Origin: Tersicoccus solisilvae
GTDB lineage: Bacteria; Actinomycetota; Actinomycetes; Actinomycetales; Micrococcaceae
Length of the DNA stretch: 64,000 nucleotides
Reading direction: 5' to 3'
Assembly: GCF_014643255.1 (NCBI RefSeq)
Contig: NZ_BMJI01000006.1
Location: forward strand, 104,936 to 168,935
The notes below the pieces were generated by a model. That model worked only from the letters and a program-made list of their open reading frames with translations. It made no database searches and was not told the origin of the DNA. The translations under genes and the position numbers were made by a program. Below, piece by piece: positions 41,140 through 49,769 of this stretch. How positions within the stretch are numbered: the stretch's first letter is position 1; every line of letters begins with the position of its first letter.

Positions 41140-41844
41140 TCAGTAGGGACGAAAGCCCCCGGGGTCCCGTCCTTGGGTGGACCACAGGCTCGCCGCGGTG
41201 TGGCCCGGTCGGGGTTCCTGCGTCCGGCTGAGCCCGTAGACGGCGGCCTGGGTGCGGCGCTCGATGCCCAGCTTGGCGAACAGGCCGGAGGCATAGTTCT
41301 TGACGGTCTTCTCCGCCAGGCCCAACCGGTCACCGATCTGCCGGTTCGTCAGGCCGTCGGCGATCAGGGTCAGCACCTGCCGCTCCCGCAGGGTCAGCTC
41401 CGGGGGGTCGCCGGTGGAGCGATCCGCGCGCTGCAGGGACGTCACCACCCGCTGGGTGGCCGTCGCGGACAGGAGGTTCTCCCCCGCGGCGACCCGTCGG
41501 ATGGACCCGAGGATGTCCTGGGAGCGGACACTCTTGAGCAGGTAGCCGGACGCGCCGGCCAGCACCGCGTTCACGTAGGCCTCGTCGTCGTCGTGGGCGG
41601 TCAGGATCAGGCACCGGGTGCCGGGGAGGTCGGAGCGGATGGCTCGACACAACTCGACGCCGTTCCCGTCCGGCAGCCGAAGGTCGACGACGACGACGTC
41701 GGGGCGGGTGGCCCGGACCCGCGGCATCGTGCGGCCGACGGAATCGGACTCGCCGACGACCTCGAGGTCGTCCGCCCTGGCAATCAGATCGGCGATGCCG
41801 CGTCGGACGATCTCGTGGTCGTCGACGAGGAAGACGCGAGTCAC
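41140..41844 (-). CDS. dosR: DosR/DevR-type response regulator (NarL/LuxR family)
   Basis: A 234-residue transcription factor. The receiver domain has D8-D9, phosphoacceptor D54 (VVVVDLRLPDG) and K104. The C-terminal LuxR helix-turn-helix is LTLRERQVLTLIADGLTNRQ followed by AEKTVKNYASGLFAKLGIER. The DNA-contact residues K179, K182 and N183 occupy the same positions as in M. tuberculosis DosR. That match and the DosR-type boxes nearby make the assignment firm. GTG 41844 overlaps the end of the kinase gene (GTGA). Confidence 0.93.
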   Translation of the reverse strand: MTRVFLVDDHEIVRRGIADLIARADDLEVVGESDSVGRTMPRVRATRPDVVVVDLRLPDGNGVELCRAIRSDLPGTRCLILTAHDDDEAYVNAVLAGASGYLLKSVRSQDILGSIRRVAAGENLLSATATQRVVTSLQRADRSTGDPPELTLRERQVLTLIADGLTNRQIGDRLGLAEKTVKNYASGLFAKLGIERRTQAAVYGLSRTQEPRPGHTAASLWSTQGRDPGGFRPY

Positions 41845-43544
41845 GCTACCTCCCGGGGTCCGCCGTCAATGGGAACTTCCCAGGTGGCGCGCGTTCCCGC
41901 CGGCTCACCCCGCCCGAGCACGAAGGTACCCCCGTGCTGAAGCGCTCGCTGCTCGACGTGTCGGGTGCCGCTGGCGCGACGCGGTATCGGCGGCAGGCCC
42001 TGTCCGTCGTCCTCGACCGTCACCCGCAGGACGCCCTCGATCAGTTCGATTGCCACGGTCACGGTGCGGGCCGCGGCGTGCCGCACCACGTTCGCGAGCA
42101 GCTCCCGCACCACGGCTACCACGTCGTCGGCGAGCGTGCCCGTCACGACCAGGTCCAGGGGACCGTGGAAGCTGATGCGCGGTGCGGTCGGCAACGCAGA
42201 CGCCGCGTCGTTGACGACGTCGAGCAATCGGTGCCGGATGCCGGTGCGGGAGAGGGCCGTCCTGTTGCTGAGCGTGAAGATCGCCGTCCGGATGTCCGCG
42301 ATCGCCGCGTCGATCTGATCGATGTGCGCCTCGACCTCGTCACTGACCTCCGGATGAGCGGCGGAGAGGCCCTGCAGGGCCAGACCGGTGACGAACAGCC
42401 GCTGGATCACCAGGTCGTGCAGGTCCCGGGCGATACGCGAGCGCTCCTCCACCACCTCGAGTCGCTCCCGGTCGAGCCGGGCCCAGGCGAGGGCGACCGC
42501 GAGGGCGATCTGGCTCGCGAACTCCTCGACCAGGCTGATCTCTCCGGCGGTGAAAGGCGCGGCCGTGTCGCAGCGCCCCAGGCACAGGGCGCCGATCGCC
42601 TCACCGGAGACAATGAGTGGCACGGCCAGCCGCGGTCCGAGGTGGAGGGTGCCGTCCAGGTAGGTCCGTTCGTGACGGTCCTCGCTCGTGACCGTGCCCG
42701 CCGTGCCGATGGCGCGGCCGGCGAGGCTCTCGTCCGCCGGCAGGATCAGCCCGCGGACCAGCGCGGCGTCGTCGCCGTGGGCGGCATCGACGCGCACATC
42801 GCCCGAGTTGCGGACGGGAACGGCCACGGTGACCAGGTCGGCGGTCACCACCGAGGCGGCCTGCCGGACCACCACGTCGAGCACGTCGGTCACGTCGGGA
42901 GACAGCAGCGCGGTGGTGGTCTCCGACAGCGCGTGGCCGAGCACCTGGCGGCGCCGTGTCTGCTCGTAGAGATTCGCGTTCTGGATGGCGATGCCGGCGA
43001 TCACCGCCAGAGAGGCGACGAGGTCCTCGTCGTCGTCGGTGAAGGCGCCGTCCTTGTTCGTCAGGTACAGGTTTCCCCAGATCCGCTCGCCGACGCGGAT
43101 CGGCACGCCCAGGAATGCGGTCATGGGCGGATGGTGCTCCGGGAATCCCACGGAGCGGGAGTCCTGAGCGAGGTCGGCGAGACGGATGATGGACCCGCTG
43201 TCGATGACCGCACCCAACAGTCCACGCCCGTCCGGCAGCCGACCGATGGCGCTGACCTCGTCGGCGCTCATTCCGACGGGGATGAAGCGATCCAGCCGCC
43301 CGTCGGATCCGACGACCCCGAGCGCACCGTACCGAGCGTCGACGAGGGACACGGCCGCCTCGACGACGCGGGTGAGAACCTGATCGAGGTCGAGATCCTC
43401 AACCACGGTCAAGCTCGCTTCCAGCAGCCTCCGCAGGCGCCCCTGAGCACTCAGCACCCGCTTGGCCCGCTCCGCAAGATCCCCCATCAGCGCCTCGAGG
43501 TCGGACTGTTGCGGATCGGGAAGGGGCAGCCGTCGGTCTGCCAT
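41841..43544 (-). CDS. dosS: DosS/DevS-type GAF histidine kinase
   Basis: A 567-residue soluble sensor kinase. GAF domain 1 (about 45-190) contains SVGFPEHHPPMTAFLGVPIR. In DosS/DosT the His of the FPxxHPPM motif is the proximal haem ligand (H149 in DosS), here H138. GAF domain 2 spans about 205-355. The HisKA_3 dimerisation helix has RIARDLHDLVIQRLF (phosphoacceptor H376). The ATPase domain has ELLANVVRHA (N485) and VEDDGQGLP. By family knowledge it would sense O2, NO, CO or redox state through haem and phosphorylate DosR. ATG 43544 follows AGGGGAA. Confidence 0.92.
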   Translation of the reverse strand: MADRRLPLPDPQQSDLEALMGDLAERAKRVLSAQGRLRRLLEASLTVVEDLDLDQVLTRVVEAAVSLVDARYGALGVVGSDGRLDRFIPVGMSADEVSAIGRLPDGRGLLGAVIDSGSIIRLADLAQDSRSVGFPEHHPPMTAFLGVPIRVGERIWGNLYLTNKDGAFTDDDEDLVASLAVIAGIAIQNANLYEQTRRRQVLGHALSETTTALLSPDVTDVLDVVVRQAASVVTADLVTVAVPVRNSGDVRVDAAHGDDAALVRGLILPADESLAGRAIGTAGTVTSEDRHERTYLDGTLHLGPRLAVPLIVSGEAIGALCLGRCDTAAPFTAGEISLVEEFASQIALAVALAWARLDRERLEVVEERSRIARDLHDLVIQRLFVTGLALQGLSAAHPEVSDEVEAHIDQIDAAIADIRTAIFTLSNRTALSRTGIRHRLLDVVNDAASALPTAPRISFHGPLDLVVTGTLADDVVAVVRELLANVVRHAAARTVTVAIELIEGVLRVTVEDDGQGLPPIPRRASGTRHVEQRALQHGGTFVLGRGEPAGTRATWEVPIDGGPREVA

Positions 43545-43665
43545 CTGTTCCCCTGCTTCTGTCTCGCGATTGAGCAGAAGACTACCGTCGGCCCGGTGCC
43601 GGCGGCAGGGGGGCAGTGCGAGCACCGGGACGGCGCCGCGGAGGTGGCGTCCACGCTCCACCGGC

Positions 43666-44121
43666 TCAGTCGCCCGCGTCGTCCTGGCGTCGGCGGTTGT
43701 GCATGATCAGCACGGGACAGTGGGCGTGCTCGGCGCACGCGCTGCTGACCGAGCCGAGCAGCATCCCGGCGAAGCCTCCGTGACCGCGACTGCCCAGCAC
43801 CAGCATGCGCGCGCGCCTGCTCTCCTCGATCAGCACGCCGGCGGCGGGGCCGTGCAGCACCTGGGCCGTGAAGTCCCGGGGCACATCGACCCCGAAGGCC
43901 TGATCGATCGCGGTGGCCTGGATGTCCCGGGCGTCTCCCTCGGGGGACCACCCGGCAACCGGACGGTAGCTGACCAGCGGAGGATAGACCCAAGCGGTGA
44001 TGGCCTCGACCGGGGCGTCGAACTTCCGGGCCAGTTCCACGGCCTGCCGCAGGGCATCGATCGAGGACGCGGACCCGTCGACGCCGACGAGAATGCGGTC
44101 GCGCACGTGATTGTCGTTCAT
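43666..44121 (-). CDS. Universal stress protein (UspA family), copy 1
   Basis: A 151-residue single-domain Usp. It begins RILVGVDGSASSIDAL and ends with the ATP-binding loop LVLGSRGHGGFAGMLLGSVS followed by CAEHAHCPVLIM, so it belongs to the nucleotide-binding class. Several universal stress proteins belong to the DosR regulon of mycobacteria. Two DosR-type boxes lie 36-82 bp upstream of the ATG. A related copy is at 48.4 kb. The 121 bp between this gene and dosS show no clear DosR box. Confidence 0.92.
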   Translation of the reverse strand: MNDNHVRDRILVGVDGSASSIDALRQAVELARKFDAPVEAITAWVYPPLVSYRPVAGWSPEGDARDIQATAIDQAFGVDVPRDFTAQVLHGPAAGVLIEESRRARMLVLGSRGHGGFAGMLLGSVSSACAEHAHCPVLIMHNRRRQDDAGD

Positions 44122-44156
44122 GCCGTCACTCTTGTTCCCTGCGCCACCGGCCGGCA

Positions 44157-44203
44157 GGGACGTAGGTCCCGCGCGGGACCCCGGCCCGGGGGACCTACGT
44201 CCC
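44157..44203. promoter_or_regulatory. Paired DosR-type boxes between usp and BON gene
   Basis: GGGACGTAGGTCCC (44157-44170) and its exact reverse complement GGGACCTACGTCCC (44190-44203). Each is a perfect GGGAC-N4-GTCCC palindrome and they are 33 bp apart. They sit in the 152-bp gap between the divergent usp and BON genes and could serve both. Confidence 0.8.
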
Positions 44204-44273
44204 TGTGCGGCACCACCGGCACGGCCGATGGTGGAGAGGTAGTCCTCCGGACGGATCAGAAGGGAGCCCCGCG

Positions 44274-44942
44274 ATGACCGTCAAGACGGACAGCGACCTG
44301 GCGGTGCAGACCGCGGTGCAGGAAGAGTTCGAGTGGACGCCGGAGATCGCCGACGCGGCCAGTATCGGCGTCGCCGTGGAGGACGGCGCCGTGATGCTCT
44401 CCGGAGAGGTCCGAACCTTCGCCGAGTGGTCGGCGGTCAAGCGAGCGGCGCTGCGCGTGCGCGGTGTCGTGACGATCGTCGACGACATCACCATCCATCC
44501 GTCGGGTCCGTGGGCGGAGAGCGAGCCGGACATCGCCAAGCAGATCCGGCGGGCGCTTCGCGGCTCCGCCATGGTGCCCGAGACGGTGAAGGCCGAGATC
44601 CACGGCCACGACGTGGTCCTGCTCGGCGAGGTCGACTGGGACTACCAGCGGCAGGCGGCCAAGCGCGCGATCCGCGATCTGCGTGGGGTGAAGTCGGTCA
44701 CCAGCATGATCACCCTGTCCGACCGCCCGTCGTCGGAGGACGCCGAAGAACGCATCCGCAACGCGATCACGCGCAATGCCCTGCTGGATGCCCACCACAT
44801 CAACGTCGAGATGGACGGGACCAGGGCCGTCCTGCACGGAACCGTCAGATCCTGGGCGGAGAAGCGGCAGGCCGAGCAGGCCGCTTGGGCCTCCCCCCAC
44901 GTCACCGAGGTCGACAACTGCATCATGGTCCACGCCTGGTGA
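44274..44942 (+). CDS. Triple BON-domain protein
   Basis: A 222-residue cytosolic protein made of three BON domains (about residues 5-72, 82-150 and 153-222). Each has the alternating pattern of strand VAVEDGAVMLSGEVRTFAEW, helix and VRGVxxVxxxI. BON domains bind phospholipids or other ligands in stress proteins such as OsmY. There is no signal peptide. ATG 44274 has AGAAGGGAG upstream. Its promoter region contains the two perfect DosR-type boxes, so hypoxic induction is likely. Confidence 0.88.
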   Translation: MTVKTDSDLAVQTAVQEEFEWTPEIADAASIGVAVEDGAVMLSGEVRTFAEWSAVKRAALRVRGVVTIVDDITIHPSGPWAESEPDIAKQIRRALRGSAMVPETVKAEIHGHDVVLLGEVDWDYQRQAAKRAIRDLRGVKSVTSMITLSDRPSSEDAEERIRNAITRNALLDAHHINVEMDGTRAVLHGTVRSWAEKRQAEQAAWASPHVTEVDNCIMVHAW

Positions 44943-45038
44943 TCGGGAGGACGAGATCACGGCCACCACCCTGCAGCGACTCGACTTCTTCCGTCGCCAT
45001 CACGGCGACCACCGACCCGACCTCGAGAAAGGCCACCG

Positions 45039-45572
45039 ATGACCACGCTCATCGCCTACGCCAGCGCCAACGGCAGCACCGCCCAGATCGCCCGGCGCAT
45101 CGCCACCGTCCTGGAAGGCGATGGTGTCCCGACGACCATCGGCCCCGTCGAGGAGGCGGGCTATCCACGCGAGTACGACGCCGTGGTGCTCGGCAGCGCC
45201 GTGCACCACCGGCTGTGGCTGCCCGCCGCCACCGCCTACGTGGCCCTGCACGCGGAAGAACTCGTCGACCGTCCGCTGTGGCTGTTCAGCGTCGGCATGA
45301 TCGACGCGCTACCCCCCTGGGTGCGGGGGGCCGCCCTGGCCGGGGAGAGGCGCGTGCTCAACGCTGACCTCCGGCTCGGTGTGAGCCCCCGCGATCACCA
45401 CGTGTTCTCCGGGATGTGCACGCCGAACCAGTGGGACACGTGGGGCCGCCTGTTGTTCCAGGCCGTCGGTGGCCACTTCGGCGACTACCGCAACTGGGCG
45501 GAGGTCGATGACTGGGCCCACAGCATCGGCAGGGCCCTGGCCACCAAGGGGATGTCCAGCACCGGGCTCTGA
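45039..45572 (+). CDS. Flavodoxin-domain protein (HemG-like)
   Basis: A 177-residue flavodoxin-fold protein. The N-terminal FMN loop is IAYASANGSTAQIARRIA, followed by YDAVVLGSAVHHRLWLPAAT, and a late GGHFGDYRNWAEVDDWAHSIGR resembles menaquinone-dependent protoporphyrinogen oxidase-type flavodoxins. It lies 96 bp downstream of the BON gene in the same direction, possibly co-transcribed under the same DosR boxes. A HemG role is only suggested; a redox-stress flavodoxin is equally possible. Confidence 0.83.
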   Translation: MTTLIAYASANGSTAQIARRIATVLEGDGVPTTIGPVEEAGYPREYDAVVLGSAVHHRLWLPAATAYVALHAEELVDRPLWLFSVGMIDALPPWVRGAALAGERRVLNADLRLGVSPRDHHVFSGMCTPNQWDTWGRLLFQAVGGHFGDYRNWAEVDDWAHSIGRALATKGMSSTGL

Positions 45573-45597
45573 CGGCCGCAGACCACGGCCCTGCCGC

Positions 45598-45635
45598 ACC
45601 GCCCCCGGGTATCGACGACGACGCCCGGGGGCGGT
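45598..45635. terminator. Bidirectional terminator between flavodoxin and ATPase genes
   Basis: A 12-bp perfect stem ACCGCCCCCGGG / CCCGGGGGCGGT (45598-45609 and 45624-45635) with a 14-base loop, between convergent genes. Confidence 0.8.
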
Positions 45636-45643
45636 CCTCGTGT

Positions 45644-48370
45644 TCATGTCCCGCGGCGCCGTCGGCGGAGGCAGCGCACGATCTCGTCGGCGCCCCACAC
45701 GATGACGGGGAACGGCAGCAGCATCAACAGCTGCCACGGTTCGGGGGCAGCGGTGCCGAACACCAGCTGCGCGGGCGGCAGGTACACGATCAGGGCGGAG
45801 AAGACGAGCTCGACGACGATGCTGCCGAGCAGGAGGCGGTTGGTGCCGAACCCGATCTGCGCCAGGCTGGCGTCCTGCGTCCGCGCCGCGAAGGCCGTGC
45901 CGATCTGGCAGGCCACGATGGCGAGAAACGTGATCGTCGTGGCCTGGGTCGTTACCGCGTGCAGGGGCCCCTCGCTCGTGTCGCTGCCCCAGGACCAGCC
46001 GCCCTCCAGCAGCGTGATCAGGAAGGCGGCGGTGACCAGGGCCGCGGAGATGCCGCCCAGCAGCCCCCAGGCCCGCACGAGCATGGGCGCGTCGATGATG
46101 TGCTGGGTCGGCGCGCGCGGGGGGCGTTCCATGATCCTCGGCTCCTCCGGCTCGCGACCGAGCGCCAGCGCCGGCAGCGTCTCCGTGCCCAGGTCGATGG
46201 CGAGGATCTGCATGACCGTCAGGGGCAACGGGACCGCCCCGCCCGCCACCGCGTACAGCAAGAAGGGCACCACCTCGGGCGTGGCGTGGGCGAAGACGTA
46301 CACGATGAACTTGCGGATGTTGTCGTACACCCGTCGACCGGAGCGAACAGCGCTGACGATGGAGGCGAAGTCGTCGTCCACCAGGACCATGGCGGCCGCT
46401 TCCCGAGCGACGTCCGTGCCGGAGCGGCCCATCGCGATGCCGATGTCCGCCCGTCGCAGGGCGGGCGCGTCGTTCACGCCGTCCCCGGTCATCGCGACGA
46501 CATAGCCGAGCGCCCGCAGCGCGTCCGCCACCCGCAGCTTCGCCTCAGGGGAGGTACGAGCGAAGATCACCTCCTCCTCGCTGGCCAGGATCGCGTCCAG
46601 CTCGGCCTCCGACAGGTGGTCCAGGTCAGCTCCGTTGATCACCCGGGAGCCCGGGCCGCCGATGCCGATCCGCGTGGCGATGCCGCGGGCGGTCATGCCG
46701 TGGTCCCCGGTCATGATGATGAGGCGGATGCCGGCCGCGTGGCAGTGTCTGACGGCGTCGGCAACCTCGGGCCGCGGCGGATCCTGCAGGGCGACCATGC
46801 CCAGCAGGACGAGACCGCTCTCGGCCTCGTGGCGGGTCAGCGGATCGCCCGGCGTCCCGGTGACGCGTCGCTCCGCGACCGCGAGGACTCGCAACCCCTG
46901 CACCGCCCAGGCGTCCAGGACCCCGAGGATGCTGTCCCGGTCCCGTGCGGTCAGCACGACATCCGCTCCCTCGGCGTCCGCCCTCCGGTCACACAACGGC
47001 ACGATCTCCTCGGGTGCGCCCTTGGCGTGCACCCGGACCTCGTCACCGACCCGGTCCACCGTGGACATCCGCCGGAGCGTCGCGTCGAAGGGGAACTGGG
47101 CGAGTCGCTCGATCGTCCCGTCGGAGCCGCCGAGCGCGACGGCGGCGCGGAGCAGCGCGACCTCGGTGGGGTCACCGCTCTCCCGCCCGTCCACGTCCAG
47201 GTGCGCGTTGTTGCACGCGGTCAGCGCGCGGGCGAGGCGGAACCGATCGTTCCCGAGACGCGCGACGGTGGCCGGCTCGATCCGGTCGACGGGTCCACGG
47301 GCGGGCGTCCAGAGGGCGACCGCCCGCATCCTGTTCAACGTCAGGGTCCCGGTCTTGTCCGTGCAGATGACGCTCGTCGAACCGAGGGTCTCGACCGCGG
47401 ACATCCGCTTCACCAGAGCGCCCTCCCGGGCGAGGCCGCGAACACCGGCGGCGAGGGCGAGGGAGATGGTGGGAAGCAGCCCCTCGGGCACGTTCGCGAC
47501 CAGCAGGCCGATGGCGAAGTTGAGGGTGTCACCCACGGACAAGGAGGCGAGGAACATCCCGACCGGAATGAACGACGCCGCGACCAGGACGGAGACGATG
47601 CCGATGACCCGGGTGGCATGGCCCACCTGGCGCTCCAGGGGGCTGCTGTCGTGGCCCACGCGCTCGGTCAGCGCGGCGATCCGTCCGAGTTCGGTGTGCA
47701 TCCCGGTCGCGGTGACGGCCGCCCGGGCCTCACCGCCGGTGCACACCGTGCCGCTGAAGATGGCGTCCACGGCGTCCGTTCCCCCGTCGGGCGCCGAGTC
47801 GGCGCGGGGGGCACGCAGCACGGGCACGGACTCGCCGGTCAGGGTGGACAGATCCATCTCCACCGCTCCCTCGAGGAGCCGCGCGTCAGCGGAGACGCGG
47901 TCCCCCTCCCCGACCACGATCACGTCGCCCGGGACGAGCACACGGGCGTCGAGAAGCGTCTCGACGCCGTCGCGGAGGACCCGGACGGACGGCGGCAGGT
48001 AGGCCTTCAATGCCTCGACCGCTCGTTCGGCGTGCCTCTCCTGGATGAACGCGAACCCGGCGTTGAGCAGGACGATCACCACGATCGTCACCGCGGACGC
48101 CCCCGCTCCGGTGACGGCGCTCAGGGCTGCGGCGATCCACAGCAACAGTGCCAGGGGCTGGGTGAGCTGCCGCAGGACCTGCCGTGGCCAGGTCCTGCCG
48201 CCGCGACGGACCAGTTCGTTGGGCCCGTATACCACCAGGCGCCGGTCTGCTTCGCGCTGGGACAGTCCGGCCCGGCCGGAGCCCAGCTCGCTGAGCACTC
48301 GATCCGGGCCGGGAACCGGATTCGCCGACGGGCGATCACGTGATCGACCGTCGTCCGCCTCGATGGTCAT
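45644..48370 (-). CDS. Cation-transporting P-type ATPase (CtpF-like)
   Basis: A 908-residue P2-type ATPase. An N-terminal cation-ATPase domain (GLSQREADRRLVVYGPNEL) is followed by TGES (actuator), the membrane motif VANVPEGLLPTISLALAAGV and DKTGTLT with the phosphorylated Asp. KGAPEEIV, TGDHGMTA and MTGDGVNDAPALRRADIG follow, and a six-helix C-terminal domain has AIDLGTETLPALALG. The PEGL motif with no heavy-metal CPx places it with Ca2+/Na+-type pumps. Mycobacterial CtpF is a similar DosR-induced ATPase of 905 residues. It lies 27 bp downstream of usp copy 2 and probably shares its promoter. The transported ion is not certain. Confidence 0.92.
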   Translation of the reverse strand: MTIEADDGRSRDRPSANPVPGPDRVLSELGSGRAGLSQREADRRLVVYGPNELVRRGGRTWPRQVLRQLTQPLALLLWIAAALSAVTGAGASAVTIVVIVLLNAGFAFIQERHAERAVEALKAYLPPSVRVLRDGVETLLDARVLVPGDVIVVGEGDRVSADARLLEGAVEMDLSTLTGESVPVLRAPRADSAPDGGTDAVDAIFSGTVCTGGEARAAVTATGMHTELGRIAALTERVGHDSSPLERQVGHATRVIGIVSVLVAASFIPVGMFLASLSVGDTLNFAIGLLVANVPEGLLPTISLALAAGVRGLAREGALVKRMSAVETLGSTSVICTDKTGTLTLNRMRAVALWTPARGPVDRIEPATVARLGNDRFRLARALTACNNAHLDVDGRESGDPTEVALLRAAVALGGSDGTIERLAQFPFDATLRRMSTVDRVGDEVRVHAKGAPEEIVPLCDRRADAEGADVVLTARDRDSILGVLDAWAVQGLRVLAVAERRVTGTPGDPLTRHEAESGLVLLGMVALQDPPRPEVADAVRHCHAAGIRLIIMTGDHGMTARGIATRIGIGGPGSRVINGADLDHLSEAELDAILASEEEVIFARTSPEAKLRVADALRALGYVVAMTGDGVNDAPALRRADIGIAMGRSGTDVAREAAAMVLVDDDFASIVSAVRSGRRVYDNIRKFIVYVFAHATPEVVPFLLYAVAGGAVPLPLTVMQILAIDLGTETLPALALGREPEEPRIMERPPRAPTQHIIDAPMLVRAWGLLGGISAALVTAAFLITLLEGGWSWGSDTSEGPLHAVTTQATTITFLAIVACQIGTAFAARTQDASLAQIGFGTNRLLLGSIVVELVFSALIVYLPPAQLVFGTAAPEPWQLLMLLPFPVIVWGADEIVRCLRRRRRGT

Positions 48371-48397
48371 GCCGCCCGCGACGCGCGTGCGCGCGGC

Positions 48398-48883
48398 TCA
48401 GGCGCGTGAGCGCGCGGTGCGGCCATCGGCCTGCTCCTCGTCCTCCGTCACGCGCGGACGGTGGACGACGAGGACGGGACAGTGCGCGTGCTCGGCGCAG
48501 GCCGCGCTCACCGAGCCCAGCAGCATGCCCATGAAGCCGCCGTGGCCGCGACTGCCGAGCACGAGCATGCGGGCGTGCCGGCTGCGTTCGATCAGGGTGC
48601 GTTTCGTCGGGCCGTAGAGCAGGCCCGCCGTCAGGCCGTCCGGCGGCCCTTCCTCGAAGGCTGCCCGCACCGTGTCGTCGAGCGACGCGCGGGCGTCCCC
48701 CTCGATCACGGAGCTGGAGATGCCGTAGTAGTCGGCCTGGTCGGGAAACTCCCACACCATGACCACCTCCAGCGGCGCCTGGAGCGCGTCCGCGAGAACC
48801 GCGGCCTCCCGCAGGGCCTCGACCGACGAGTCGGACCCGTCGACGCCGACGAGGATCGGTTCAGCAGCGTTGTTGATCGTCAT
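48398..48883 (-). CDS. Universal stress protein (UspA family), copy 2
   Basis: A 161-residue ATP-binding-type Usp: ILVGVDGSDSSVEALREA at the start and VLGSRGHGGFMGMLLGSVSAAC followed by HCPVLVVHRPRV at the end. It is closely related to the copy at 43.7 kb. The C-terminal 15 residues are polar. Paired DosR-type boxes lie 36-78 bp upstream of its ATG, and the P-type ATPase follows at 27 bp, forming a probable usp-ATPase operon. Confidence 0.92.
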   Translation of the reverse strand: MTINNAAEPILVGVDGSDSSVEALREAAVLADALQAPLEVVMVWEFPDQADYYGISSSVIEGDARASLDDTVRAAFEEGPPDGLTAGLLYGPTKRTLIERSRHARMLVLGSRGHGGFMGMLLGSVSAACAEHAHCPVLVVHRPRVTEDEEQADGRTARSRA

Positions 48884-48918
48884 GTCACCACGGTGCCGGC
48901 GTCGGGGCCGATCGCCCA

Positions 48919-48961
48919 GGGACCAAGGTCACACGCGTGCCCGGCACGGGCCCAAGGTCCC
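48919..48961. promoter_or_regulatory. Paired DosR-type boxes upstream of usp copy 2
   Basis: GGGACCAAGGTCAC (48919-48932; one mismatch from GGGAC-N4-GTCCC) and GGGCCCAAGGTCCC (48948-48961), 29 bp apart. They lie between divergent usp copy 2 and the small membrane gene at 48997. Confidence 0.65.
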
Positions 48962-48996
48962 GGAGCCACCGAGCGATCGCGCTCCATGCTGGAGGC

Positions 48997-49287
48997 ATGC
49001 CTACCACGAGAGGGGGCGGGCACCGGCGCCACTGGCGTGAGCTGACCCCGCGCCAGCAAGCCACGATCCTCACCCTGGCCTCGGTTCAGCTCTCCCTCGC
49101 CGCCACCGCCTGGGCCGACCTGGCGTTCCGGCCGCCCGGCCAGGTCAACGGCAGCAAACCGGTGTGGGCCGCGATCATCGCGATCAACGGCATCGGACCC
49201 GTCCTGTACTTCCTCCGCGGCCGGAGGCCGGTCGAGGGTCCGGGTTCGGGTCGAAGGTCCCTGTCGGGGAAGCGCCGCCGTTCTTAG
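48997..49287 (+). CDS. Small membrane protein (phospholipase D N-terminal-like)
   Basis: A 96-residue protein with a basic N-terminus (HRRHWRELTPRQQ), a first hydrophobic helix (ATILTLASVQLSLAATAWAD), the segment LAFRPPGQVNGSKPVW and a second helix ending GIGPVLYFLRGRR. This is the pattern of the PLDc_N family of short two-helix proteins, function unknown. The start is uncertain: ATG 48997 begins the plausible protein but a GGAGG sits only one base away, so a GTG further upstream is possible. It is divergent from usp copy 2 and shares its DosR-type boxes. Confidence 0.7.
   Translation: MPTTRGGGHRRHWRELTPRQQATILTLASVQLSLAATAWADLAFRPPGQVNGSKPVWAAIIAINGIGPVLYFLRGRRPVEGPGSGRRSLSGKRRRS
49248..49261. 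promoter_or_regulatory. Single DosR-type box upstream of the Cys-rich gene
   Basis: GGGTCGAAGGTCCC has an intact right half-site and one mismatch in the left. It lies inside the 3' end of the preceding small gene, 73 bp before the ATG of the Cys-rich gene. Confidence 0.4.
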
Positions 49288-49334
49288 CGTGATTGTCACC
49301 GGGAGTCACTCGTCCCGAGACGGAGGTCAGGACC

Positions 49335-49769
49335 ATGTCGGATATCCATCGCGCCCTCTTGCTCCATCCGGCCGCACCGGACGTGCCGCCGGGCGATCGC
49401 TCGGTCGAGGGGAGGATGATCGACGCCTGCGCCGCCACGGCGGCGATCTGCCGCGTCGCCGCCGATGCCTCCCTGGAGTCCGCCGTGACGGACGACGTAC
49501 GGGAGCGGATGCGCGCCGAGCAGAGCTGCGCCGACGTGTGTCTCGCGACGGCGGCCGTGCTCTCCCGGCCGGGTACGCTGATCAGCGCCAGCGGTCGCGA
49601 CCTGCTGGTGACCCTCGTGGACGCCTGCCGCCACGCGTGCGAGGTGACCCGGCGGCTGTGCTCGGAGTGCGCCGGCACGCACGAGCACTGCCGTCTGGCG
49701 GCGGAGTCGTGCGCGCACTGCGCCCAGGCCTGTCGCGACCTGCTGCGCCACCTGCAGGAGTCGCGTTGA
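49335..49769 (+). CDS. Four-helix-bundle cysteine-rich (copper-binding type) protein
   Basis: A 144-residue helical protein with 12 cysteines, mostly spaced CxxxC or CxxC along four amphipathic helices (DACAATAAIC, SCADVC, DACRHAC, LCSEC, HC, SCAHC, QAC). This is the layout of DUF326/Csp-type copper-storage proteins, in which the Cys line the core of the bundle and bind many Cu(I) ions. It has no signal peptide, so it acts in the cytosol. ATG 49335 follows CGGAGGTCAGG. The stop codon overlaps the TTG start of the PEP synthase gene, so the two are translated together. The metal role is from family knowledge. Confidence 0.85.
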   Translation: MSDIHRALLLHPAAPDVPPGDRSVEGRMIDACAATAAICRVAADASLESAVTDDVRERMRAEQSCADVCLATAAVLSRPGTLISASGRDLLVTLVDACRHACEVTRRLCSECAGTHEHCRLAAESCAHCAQACRDLLRHLQESR

